A DNA stretch of 64,000 nucleotides from Nonomuraea indica (lineage in GTDB: Bacteria > Actinomycetota > Actinomycetes > Streptosporangiales > Streptosporangiaceae), in the NCBI RefSeq assembly GCF_002850745.1, contig NZ_KZ559467.1, positions 186,001 to 250,000 on the forward strand. The letters run 5' to 3'. Below the pieces are notes generated by a model that made no database searches, was not told the origin of the DNA, and was given only the letters and a program-made list of their open reading frames with translations. The translations under genes and the position numbers were made by a program. The first letter of the stretch is position 1. Each line of letters opens with the position of its first letter. This document shows positions 56,726 through 64,000 of this stretch, piece by piece.

Positions 56726-59032
56726 ATGAACTCCCTGAATCCGCGTGACCCTGAACAGTTAGGCGCTTACACCATCCTCGAACGGGTCGGCGAGGGCCCG
56801 CGCGGGGTCGTTTACCTGGGCCGCCGAGGCGAAGACGGAACCCCGTACGCGATCAAAGTGCTGCCGGCCATGCCGGACGCCGCGGACGTGGCTCAGCGCC
56901 TGAAGGGCGGCGAGCGGATTTCGAGCTCCTACGTCGCGCGCGTGATCGACACAGGCGTGTGGGAGGGACGGCCGTACGTCGTCCGCGAGCACATCGAGGG
57001 GCGTAGCCTCGCCGACGTCGTCCGTGACGAGGGACCGCTGTCCGGCGACGCGCTGGAGCGGGTCGCCGTCGGCGTGCTCACCGCTCTGACGCCGATCCAC
57101 CTCGCGGGCCTCACCCACGGCGGCCTCACCCCGCAGAACGTGATCATGAGCGCGGACGGCCCCCGGGTCACCGACGCCGCGATCGGACCGCCGGTGGGCG
57201 AGGTCGGGTACCGCTCGCCCGAGCAGCTGAACGGCGAGCCGTTCGACGCCTACACCGACGTCTTCTCCTGGGCCTCGGTCGTGACGTTCGCCGCGACCGG
57301 CAACCCGCCCTTCGGCCAGGACGCGCAGGCCGTCATGAACGTCGAGCCCGACCTGGGCGAGCTGGCGGAACCGCTGCGCGGCGTCGTGCTGTCCTGTCTG
57401 GCCAAGCTGGTCGCCGAGCGGCCCACCACGTACACCGCGCTGCTGCGCCTGCTGGGCGACAACCACGCCGGTCTGCCCGGTGTGGTGCCCCCCGTCCCGA
57501 TGCAGCCGATGGTGCCCCCGCAGGCCCCCGCGGGCGACACGGTGCTGCTGCCGCCCGGCCAGGACGCTCCGCCCCTGCAGGGCCTGCCGGTACCGCCGCC
57601 GCCCGTCGTCGCGCACCAGCAGGCGCCCCCGCCTCCCACGTGGGGACCGCCGCCGGCGGACGGCCAGGACCTGCCTCGGCAGACGTGGGCGGACAGTCCG
57701 GTGCAGTCGGCCGCCGCGCCGCGGCGCGCGTTCCCCGTCGGTCTCGTCGGCGCGCTGGGCGCCGTCGTGCTCGTCTCAGGGCTGGGGCTGTGGGGTGCGA
57801 CCAGCTACGCGCCGAAGCAGACGCTGCAGTCGGCCGCCGCCCCGGGCGCCACGGCGACGGTCTCGTCCGCGGGTGCGGCCGAGGGGAGCGACGGTGGTCA
57901 GCCGGTCGTGCCCGGCGACGGCACGCAGCAGCAGCCGCCGGCTTCAGGTGAGCCCCAGGTGACCGTGCCGTGGGCGCAGACGCCCGATCCCACCTCGACC
58001 GGCGTGCTGCCGTTCGAGCTGCCCCGCGACGAGCCGACCGAGATGGCCGTGCCGGAGCTGAGCACCGTCCCGTCGCCGCTGCCGACGCAGCCCGTCATCC
58101 AGCAGCAGTATCCGACGCAGCCGGTGACGCAGCCCACGGGCCAGCCGACCGTCGCCCAGCCGACCGTGACCGCCACGGCCACGGCCACGGTGACGCCGAC
58201 GGCCACGCCGACCCCGTCGAGCTCCCCGACGCCGGACGACCAGATCTCCGGCGAGCCGGTGCCCACCCGGTCGCACGGCAAGCCCACCCGGGACCCGGAG
58301 CCCACGTCCGAGCCCACGGAGCAGCCGAGGCCGAGCGACCCGCCGAGGCCGAGCGAGCTGCCGACGCGCAGTGAGCAGCCCGAGCCGACCGTGACGCCGT
58401 CGAGCCGGCCGACGACGGAGCAGCCGAAGCCGACCGTCACGCCGACCACTCGCCCGACCACCTCGTCGCCGAAGCCCAGCGTCACGGTGACGGTCAGGCC
58501 CACGGTCAGGCCGACGACGACGTCGCCGAAGCCGACGGTCAGGCCCACCACGACGTCGCCGAAGCCCACGGTCAGGCCCACCACGACGTCGCCGAAGCCC
58601 ACGGTCAGGCCGACGACGACGTCGCCGAAGCCGACGGTGAGGCCCACGACGACGTCGCCGAAGCCGACCGTCAAGCCGACGACGGCCGCGCCGAAGCCCA
58701 CCCAGACCAGGAACCCGCACACGCCGACGTCGGTGTGCGGATCCGGCTTCTACGTCCAGCGGCAGGGTTCGTTCGCGGGCGGCGTCACCTACCAGCTCTA
58801 CAACAACTCCACCGGCGAGAACTGCGTGGTGACGATCAAGACCGCTGACATCGGCAAGGCGACGCCGGTCACCGCGACCCTGGAGATCCAGGGCGGCGGA
58901 CGCCAGACCGACAGCGGCAACTTCGAGTACTACGCCGGCCCGGTGAAGATGCAGGGCAAGGGCAAGTGCGTCCGCTTCGAGGGCGGCGCCGGCTCCAGCC
59001 GGACCAGCGCCGACTGGGGCAACTGCGGCTGA
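56726..59032 (+). CDS. Membrane pseudokinase with Pro/Thr repeat stalk and extracellular Cys-containing domain
   Basis: The 768-residue protein has a PknB-like kinase fold (about 13-245), but the catalytic loop reads THGGLTPQNVIM where HRDLKPxN is expected. The DFG site reads VTDAAIG. The VAIK lysine is kept (YAIKVLP), so it may bind ATP but should not phosphorylate. A Pro-rich linker is followed by one membrane helix (VGLVGALGAVVLVSGLGLWG, about 340-360) and an extracellular Pro/Thr/Lys stalk with 11-residue PKPTVRPTTTS repeats. A final domain of about 100 residues has three cysteines. It sits among type VII secretion genes and could sense wall or secreted factors. Confidence 0.85.
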   Translation: MNSLNPRDPEQLGAYTILERVGEGPRGVVYLGRRGEDGTPYAIKVLPAMPDAADVAQRLKGGERISSSYVARVIDTGVWEGRPYVVREHIEGRSLADVVRDEGPLSGDALERVAVGVLTALTPIHLAGLTHGGLTPQNVIMSADGPRVTDAAIGPPVGEVGYRSPEQLNGEPFDAYTDVFSWASVVTFAATGNPPFGQDAQAVMNVEPDLGELAEPLRGVVLSCLAKLVAERPTTYTALLRLLGDNHAGLPGVVPPVPMQPMVPPQAPAGDTVLLPPGQDAPPLQGLPVPPPPVVAHQQAPPPPTWGPPPADGQDLPRQTWADSPVQSAAAPRRAFPVGLVGALGAVVLVSGLGLWGATSYAPKQTLQSAAAPGATATVSSAGAAEGSDGGQPVVPGDGTQQQPPASGEPQVTVPWAQTPDPTSTGVLPFELPRDEPTEMAVPELSTVPSPLPTQPVIQQQYPTQPVTQPTGQPTVAQPTVTATATATVTPTATPTPSSSPTPDDQISGEPVPTRSHGKPTRDPEPTSEPTEQPRPSDPPRPSELPTRSEQPEPTVTPSSRPTTEQPKPTVTPTTRPTTSSPKPSVTVTVRPTVRPTTTSPKPTVRPTTTSPKPTVRPTTTSPKPTVRPTTTSPKPTVRPTTTSPKPTVKPTTAAPKPTQTRNPHTPTSVCGSGFYVQRQGSFAGGVTYQLYNNSTGENCVVTIKTADIGKATPVTATLEIQGGGRQTDSGNFEYYAGPVKMQGKGKCVRFEGGAGSSRTSADWGNCG
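58497..58700 (+). repeat. 33-bp in-frame repeat in the pseudokinase stalk
   Basis: ACGTCGCCGAAG recurs every 33 bp (five times, about 58519 to 58651), encoding PKPTVRPTTTS units. The nearly identical units imply recent expansion or ongoing homogenisation. Confidence 0.85.
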
Positions 59033-59053
59033 CCCCGCGCCCTCCGACGATGT

Positions 59054-59086
59054 GAGGACCCGCTCCCCGTGAGGGGGCGGGTCCTC
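59054..59086. terminator. Bidirectional terminator between convergent type VII genes
   Basis: A stem of about 14 bp (GAGGACCCGC-T-CCCC paired with GGGGGCGGGTCCTC) and a GTGA loop lie between the pseudokinase gene and the lytic transglycosylase gene. Confidence 0.75.
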
Positions 59087-59090
59087 CGTG

Positions 59091-60251
59091 TCAGTAGGGC
59101 CGGTAGCCGCCGCCGCTCTCGATCGACGCGATGCCGGGATGACGTCCCATGTCACCGTAACGGCTGTAGGTGTAGAGGACACCGGCGATGATGTTGTCCA
59201 CCGGCTCCAGGATCTGCTTGTGGCCGGGCAGGCTGTGGGCGTTGAAGGTGGGCGGGATCGTCTGCATGAGGCCCTGTGACGGCACGCCGTTCTGGGCGTT
59301 GATGTCCCATCTGTTGATCGCGCTCGGGTTGCCGCCCGACTCGTGGAAGATGACGGTCCAGATGCGCTCGATGTCCTTGGGGTCGTTCGGATCCAGGTCG
59401 CTGACGTCGATGCCGCGCCGGCGCAGGACCCCGGCCATCTCCGGCGACTTGATGACGGTCAGCGCCTGCTTGATCCACTCCACCACCTCCGCCTTCGGGC
59501 GGGGCGTGGTGCCGCCCGAGGAGGTCCCGGTGTAGCCGTACGCGCCGGTGCCGCCGCCGGGGCCGTGGCTCCCCGAGCCGGTGGAGCCGCCGTTCTGGGC
59601 GAGCTGGGTCTTGCGGTACTCCTCGGGGGACACCGGCACCCAGCCGACCTTGTCGGCGACGAAATCCTGCTTGCCGGCGAACGGGATCCCGGAGAACAGG
59701 TTCGTGTCCTTGCCGAGCTGCTTGTTGATGTTGCTCAGCGCCGTGGACATGACGGTCTCGGCGGAGTCGAGGCTCTGCTGCGCGGTCTGCGCGAACGACG
59801 TGACCTTGGCGCCGATGTCGCGGTTGAGGTTCTCGGTGGTGGCCGAGGGGTCGTTCTTGGCCTGCGCGTAGGCGGTGCGGATGTCCCCGACCTGCTTGAG
59901 CAGGTCGCCGCCGAGGCGGTCGATGTTCTTCTTGGCCTTCTCCAGCTCGTCGGCCACGTCGTTGAGCGAGCCGGAGCAGGACACCAGCACGTCGTCCAGC
60001 GCCTGGCCGGCCTTGCCGTACTTGGCCATGTAGGTGACGAAGGCGTCGGCCGACTGGCCTCGCCACCAGTCGTCCACCCGCCGGACGGCGCCCGCGAGGA
60101 CGTTCATGTTGCCCACGGTGTCGGCCCCGCCCAGCACCCACCGCGCGGCGATGCGCCTGATCTCGCCCGGATCCGCGTCCTTGACCTTGTCCATCACGTC
60201 GGTGAACTTCTTGCCGTTGGGCAGCTCGGCGATCTGGTCCCGCACGCTCAC
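59091..60251 (-). CDS. WXG-like N-domain fused to an SLT lytic transglycosylase, candidate type VII effector
   Basis: The 386-residue protein starts with a helical WXG-type domain (about 15-190), with VDDWWRGQSADAF supplying the W-x-G turn. A Gly/Ser/Thr linker (about 220-250) follows. The C-terminal domain (about 255-386) is a soluble lytic transglycosylase. Its catalytic Glu is in VIFHESGGNPSAI and its fold is marked by GVPSQGLMQTIPPTFNAH. It should cleave peptidoglycan glycan strands after export. No Sec signal is present, consistent with export by the adjacent EccC. GTG 60251 overlaps the upstream gene stop. Confidence 0.85.
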   Translation of the reverse strand: MSVRDQIAELPNGKKFTDVMDKVKDADPGEIRRIAARWVLGGADTVGNMNVLAGAVRRVDDWWRGQSADAFVTYMAKYGKAGQALDDVLVSCSGSLNDVADELEKAKKNIDRLGGDLLKQVGDIRTAYAQAKNDPSATTENLNRDIGAKVTSFAQTAQQSLDSAETVMSTALSNINKQLGKDTNLFSGIPFAGKQDFVADKVGWVPVSPEEYRKTQLAQNGGSTGSGSHGPGGGTGAYGYTGTSSGGTTPRPKAEVVEWIKQALTVIKSPEMAGVLRRRGIDVSDLDPNDPKDIERIWTVIFHESGGNPSAINRWDINAQNGVPSQGLMQTIPPTFNAHSLPGHKQILEPVDNIIAGVLYTYSRYGDMGRHPGIASIESGGGYRPY

Positions 60252-60589
60252 GACGGGTCCTGCACGGTGGAGCCCTGGTCCGCCTTCTGGATGTTGCGGC
60301 GCACCTGGTCGAGTGCCCGTTCGACGTCGTCGAGCCGTTCCCGGGCGGCGACGAGCTGGTCCGAGACCCGCTGCTCGACGTTGTTCAGCGCGGTGATCAG
60401 CCCGTCGGAGTCGGCGAGGTCGCCGAACAGGCGGGCCTCCTGTTTGGCCGGGAACGCGCCGCCGAACTCCGGCGCGCCCTTCTCCGCGGGTTTCCCGTCC
60501 TTGAGCTTGACCAGATCAACCGAACGGTCGTTGACTGCCTCCTGCAGCAGCTGGAGTGCCTTCTGACTCAGTGCGACGCCTCCCACCAC
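60248..60589 (-). CDS. Small coiled-coil protein of the type VII locus
   Basis: This 113-residue protein of unknown family is mostly helical. An N-terminal helix (SQKALQLLQEAV) and a long C-terminal coiled coil (about 70-105, VEQRVSDQLVAARERLDDVE) stand out. The GTG start at 60589 is preceded by AAAGGGG; a GTG three bases on is an alternative. It overlaps the transglycosylase start by 4 nt and follows eccC by 83 bp. The coupling suggests a dedicated chaperone or co-secreted partner of the transglycosylase. That role is inferred from position only. Confidence 0.72.
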   Translation of the reverse strand: MVGGVALSQKALQLLQEAVNDRSVDLVKLKDGKPAEKGAPEFGGAFPAKQEARLFGDLADSDGLITALNNVEQRVSDQLVAARERLDDVERALDQVRRNIQKADQGSTVQDPS

Positions 60590-60672
60590 GGGCCCCTTTC
60601 TGGCGGTTAGTGCGCGTTGTCGGCAAAGACGTTTGGTGATGTTACTCGTGTGACCTGGCATGCCTGAAGTGT

Positions 60673-63600
60673 TCAACTGCCCTCCTCCGGCGGAGCCGGG
60701 GGTGCGACGAACGCCGTCTGGGTCAGACGCGCGCCGGAACGCCGGTCCACGTAGTAGCCGCGGCCGGTGGGCAGGGGGTGCGGGCGCACGTTGCCGAACA
60801 GGTAGCCCTCGTCCTTGTTGCCGGACAGGATCACCGCAGGGCTCGCCAGGTCCTTGATCTTGGTGATGATCGGGTCGAACATGGCCCGGCCGACGCCACC
60901 CATCTGGCGGGCCAGCACCAGGTGCAGGCCGATGTCGCGGGCCTGCGGCAGCAGATCGGCCAGCGGCAGCAGCGGGTTGGTGGTGCCGGCCACCAGGTCG
61001 TAGTCGTCCACCACGATGTAGAGGTCCGAACCCTGCCACCAGCTTCGCGAGCGGAGCTGGTCGGCCGTGAGGTCGGCGGGCGGCAGCCGCTTCAGCAGCG
61101 CTCCCCGAGCGTTGTTGATCAGCTCGGTGGCGGCGGTGCTGGAGGCGGCGTAGCCGATCCGGTGCTCGGTGGTCGCCGTGTCCAGCAGCGAGCGGCGGTA
61201 GTCGATGACGATCATCATCGCCTCGCGCGGCGTCTGCCTGGACACGATGCTCTCGGCGATGAGCCTCAGCAGGTTGGACTTCCCGCTCTCCGTGTCGCCC
61301 ACCACGATGAAGTGCGGGTCGGCATCGAAGTCGAGGATCACCGGCGCGAGCGCCGCCTCGTCGATGCCGAGCGCGATGCGCTTGGGAGCGCCCGGGTCCG
61401 CCGCCGCCAGCGTCTCGGCCGGCAACAGCGCGGGCAGCAGCCGCACCGGGGGCGCGGCCGGACCCTGCCAGGCGTCCCGTACGCCCTGCACCAGCGCGCG
61501 CACGCCCACCGCCAGGTCATCGGCGTTCTGCACGCCGTCGATCCGGGGCAGCGCCGACAGGAAGTGCATGCCCTCCTTGGTCAGGCCGCGGCCGGGCACG
61601 CCCTCCGGCACGGCCACGGCCGCCTTGCGATTGATCTCCGACTCGTAGGCGTCGCCCAGCTTGAACTCCAGCCGGGTGCCGAACAGGTCGCGGATGCCGG
61701 GCCGGAACTCCGACCACTTGTTGGTGGCCGCGACCACGTGGATGCCGTAGCCGAGCCCCCGCGCGGCAAGGTCCGTGATCACACCCTCCAGCGCCTCGAA
61801 CTCCTGCCTGACCGTCAGCCAGCCGTCGACCACCAGGAAGATGTCGCCCCACCCGTCGCCCTCGATCTCCCCGGCGGCCACCATCCGGCGGTAGGAGGCG
61901 ATCGAGTCGATGCCCATCTCGCCGAAGACCCGCTCGCGGTCCCGGAGCACTCCGGAGATCTCCGCGACCGTGCGGCGCACGCGGTCGGCGTCGAGCCTGC
62001 TCGCCACGCCGCCGACGTGCGGCAGCCCGTCCAGCGTGGCCAGCGAGCCACCGCCGAAGTCGAGCAGGTAGAACTGCACCTCGCGAGGGGTGTGGGTGAG
62101 CGCCATGCTGGTGATCAGGGTCCGGAGCGCGGTGCTCTTGCCGCTCTGCGTGCCGCCCGCGACGCCCACGTGGCCGGCCGCGCCCGACAGGTCCAGCCAG
62201 AACGGGTCGCGCCGCTGCTCGAACGGCCGGTCGATGATGCCGACCACCGCGTGCAGCCCGCCGCGCCCCGGCCAGCCGGGCGTGGACAGGCCCAGCTCGG
62301 GCGTGATCGACAGAGGGGGCAGCAGGTGGGCGAGGGTGGCCGGCTCGCTGAGCGGCGGCAGCCAGATGCGGTGCGCGGGAGGTCCGGCGCCCTTCAGCCG
62401 GTTCACCACGATGTCCAGGAGGCTGACCTGCGGGCCCTTCTCCGCGGCCGGCGCGATCTCCGCCTTCGGCTTCTCCACCTCGGGCACCGGCACGAAGGCC
62501 GGGGTGTACTCGACGACCTCGTGGATCGGCGCGTCGCCGTCGCCGGCCGCCGCCTGCCGAGGGTCGGCCTGGTACGGGCCCGACACGTACGCGGCCTTGA
62601 ACCGCGTCATCCCGGAGGTGTCGAACTTGAGGTAGCCGTTGCCCGGCGCGGACGGCAGCTCGTAGGCGTCGGCCACGCCCAGCACCACGCGCGACTCCAT
62701 GGCCGAGAAGGTGCGCAGGCCGATCCGGTAGGACAGGTGCGTGTCCAGGCCGCGGAGCCGCCCCTCCTCCAGCCGTTGCGAGGCCAGCAGCAGGTGCACG
62801 CCGAGCGAACGACCCAGCCGGCCGATCATCACGAACAGCTCGATGAACTCCGGCTTGGCCGTCAGCAGCTCGCTGAACTCGTCCAGGACCACGAACAGGG
62901 TGGGCATCGGCACGAGGTCGGCGCCCTGCTCCCGGGCCCGCTCGTAGTCGCGCAGCGAGGCGTAGTTGCCGGCGGCGCGCAGCAGCTCCTGCCGGCGCAC
63001 CATCTCGCCGTGCAGGGCGTCGTGCATGCGGTCCACCAGCGGTAGCTCGTCCTCCAGGTTGGTGATCACCGCGGAGACGTGGGACAGCTCCTCCAGGCCG
63101 AGGAAGGTGGCGCCGCCCTTGAAGTCGACGAGGACGAAGTTGAGGATCTCCGAGGAGTGGGTGACGGCGAGGCCCAGCACCAGAGTGCGCAGGAGTTCGC
63201 TCTTGCCCGATCCCGTGGCGCCGATGACCAGCCCGTGCGGGCCCATCCCGCCCTGGGCGGACTCCTTGATGTCCAGCTCGACGACGCGGCCGTCGGCGCC
63301 CAGCCCGATCGGCACCCTCAGCTTGTTCCGGGCGGCGCGGGGCCGCCACACTTGCGCCGGATCGAGCCGGGTCGGGTCCATCACGCCGAGCAGCTCGGTC
63401 AACGTGGTGTTGGCCGACAGCACGTCCTGCACCTCGCCGCCGGCGGCGCCCGTGGACAGCCGCAGCGGGGCGAGCTGCCTGGCCAGCCCCTCGGCTCGCA
63501 GGTAGTCGAACCGGTCCGGGTCGCCCAGCCGGGTGGTGGTCTCCTTGCCCGCGTGGTCGATCTTGACCATGAAGAAGCCCTCGGGCTGGACGTCGAGCCG

Positions 63601-64000
63601 CAACGTGCTCCGCTCGTCGACCGGCCCGGCGCCGTCGGACAGGTCGATCACGGTCACGCCCTGGATGGCGTCCGTGCCGAGCTGGGAGTCGGCCGGCACG
63701 TGCCCGCCGTCGAGGATGAGCACGTGGTACGGCAACGAGTCGGCCGGCGCACCGGGCTTGAACCGGGCCCGTTCCTTCAGCTCGGCGCCGACGAGCCGGT
63801 CCAGCTCGGCGAGGTTCTCGGCCATGAGCCGGACCTGCCCGGCGGCGTCGCTCTGCTCCGGATGCAGGGCGTGCGGCAACCACTTGACCCAGTCCCAGTG
63901 CGGCATCCACTTCTCGTCGGCGCACACCATGATCCGCATGTCGTCGGGGGAGTGGAAGACCGTCATCTGCGCGATCATGGCCCGTACCAGGTCACGCATG
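60673..64000 (-). CDS. eccC: Type VII secretion ATPase EccC (partial, N-terminus beyond the right edge)
   Basis: This is the FtsK/SpoIIIE-type motor of the type VII system. About 1,108 residues are visible; full EccC proteins are about 1,300 residues with two N-terminal membrane helices that would lie to the right. Three ATPase domains are clear. D1 has Walker A GATGSGKSELL and Walker B LFVVLDEFSELL. D2 has GGTQSGKSTAL and IFLVVDGWLTV, where the Walker B acidic pair is reduced. D3 has GDTESGKSNLL and LYIVVDDYDLV. D3 pockets normally bind the export signal of WXG100 proteins. The downstream coiled-coil and transglycosylase genes follow on the same strand. Confidence 0.93.
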   Translation of the reverse strand, partial: MRDLVRAMIAQMTVFHSPDDMRIMVCADEKWMPHWDWVKWLPHALHPEQSDAAGQVRLMAENLAELDRLVGAELKERARFKPGAPADSLPYHVLILDGGHVPADSQLGTDAIQGVTVIDLSDGAGPVDERSTLRLDVQPEGFFMVKIDHAGKETTTRLGDPDRFDYLRAEGLARQLAPLRLSTGAAGGEVQDVLSANTTLTELLGVMDPTRLDPAQVWRPRAARNKLRVPIGLGADGRVVELDIKESAQGGMGPHGLVIGATGSGKSELLRTLVLGLAVTHSSEILNFVLVDFKGGATFLGLEELSHVSAVITNLEDELPLVDRMHDALHGEMVRRQELLRAAGNYASLRDYERAREQGADLVPMPTLFVVLDEFSELLTAKPEFIELFVMIGRLGRSLGVHLLLASQRLEEGRLRGLDTHLSYRIGLRTFSAMESRVVLGVADAYELPSAPGNGYLKFDTSGMTRFKAAYVSGPYQADPRQAAAGDGDAPIHEVVEYTPAFVPVPEVEKPKAEIAPAAEKGPQVSLLDIVVNRLKGAGPPAHRIWLPPLSEPATLAHLLPPLSITPELGLSTPGWPGRGGLHAVVGIIDRPFEQRRDPFWLDLSGAAGHVGVAGGTQSGKSTALRTLITSMALTHTPREVQFYLLDFGGGSLATLDGLPHVGGVASRLDADRVRRTVAEISGVLRDRERVFGEMGIDSIASYRRMVAAGEIEGDGWGDIFLVVDGWLTVRQEFEALEGVITDLAARGLGYGIHVVAATNKWSEFRPGIRDLFGTRLEFKLGDAYESEINRKAAVAVPEGVPGRGLTKEGMHFLSALPRIDGVQNADDLAVGVRALVQGVRDAWQGPAAPPVRLLPALLPAETLAAADPGAPKRIALGIDEAALAPVILDFDADPHFIVVGDTESGKSNLLRLIAESIVSRQTPREAMMIVIDYRRSLLDTATTEHRIGYAASSTAATELINNARGALLKRLPPADLTADQLRSRSWWQGSDLYIVVDDYDLVAGTTNPLLPLADLLPQARDIGLHLVLARQMGGVGRAMFDPIITKIKDLASPAVILSGNKDEGYLFGNVRPHPLPTGRGYYVDRRSGARLTQTAFVAPPAPPEEGS

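Overview
The window is very GC-rich with strong G/C bias at third codon positions, many GTG and TTG starts, 1-4 nt ATGA/GTGA gene overlaps, and a Gram-positive style secretion and lipoprotein gene set. With the WXG100/EccC/mycosin type VII secretion genes and AMIN-like lipoprotein, this points to a filamentous actinomycete. Streptosporangiales or a relative is my inference; the genus cannot be fixed from this sequence alone. No rRNA, tRNA, CRISPR array, insertion sequence or prophage was seen.

Layout. (1) 1-6.1 kb: a D-Ala-D-Ala carboxypeptidase cut by the left edge, a small membrane protein, an orphan PGM1-type ATP-grasp peptide ligase with a TTA codon, an M20 amidohydrolase and a secreted X-Pro dipeptidyl-peptidase. 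(2) 6.3-13.4 kb: a nucleoside uptake and breakdown operon (BMP lipoprotein, double ATPase, two permeases, cytidine deaminase, thymidine phosphorylase). (3) 13.4-19.0 kb: an alpha-L-fucosidase with a carbohydrate ABC importer, divergent from a ROK repressor. (4) 19.0-28.0 kb: mixed genes, including a MarR/MFS drug-efflux pair with a striking triple operator, adenosine deaminase, MerR, alpha/beta hydrolase/PadR, and an ECF-type sigma factor with a GyrI-like protein. (5) 28.3-35.0 kb: a leftward operon Lrp - M20 peptidase - purine nucleoside phosphorylase - phosphohexomutase, with a divergent MFS transporter. (6) 35.0-36.96 kb: a GGCT-like protein and LpdA. (7) 36.9-51.5 kb: a glycan-use locus with a ruined GH42 beta-galactosidase, GH31 alpha-xylosidase, carbohydrate ABC importer, secreted GH3, ROK regulator, cytoplasmic GH3 and LacI repressor. 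(8) 51.6-54.9 kb: a Gly-rich membrane protein and a biotin-dependent acyl-CoA carboxylase subunit. (9) 55.1-64 kb: a type VII secretion segment (WXG100, mycosin, membrane pseudokinase, WXG-lytic transglycosylase fusion, small coiled-coil protein, EccC cut by the right edge).

How the genes fit together. The nucleoside genes (importer, cdd, deoA, add, deoD and the phosphopentomutase/phosphohexomutase-like gene) form a salvage backbone now interrupted by accessory blocks. The GH29, GH31, GH3 and former GH42 activities are the exo-enzymes expected for side-chain and backbone trimming of xyloglucan-like oligosaccharides, so blocks 3 and 7 may be two parts of one diet. Several regulator genes sit next to readable operators: an ATGC-N4-GCAT triplet at 15-bp spacing, a 16-bp LacI palindrome, a MerR dyad in a long-spacer promoter and a PadR dyad. 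A further theme is in-frame minisatellite growth inside proteins: the phosphohexomutase (twice), the Lrp linker, the sigma linker and the pseudokinase stalk.
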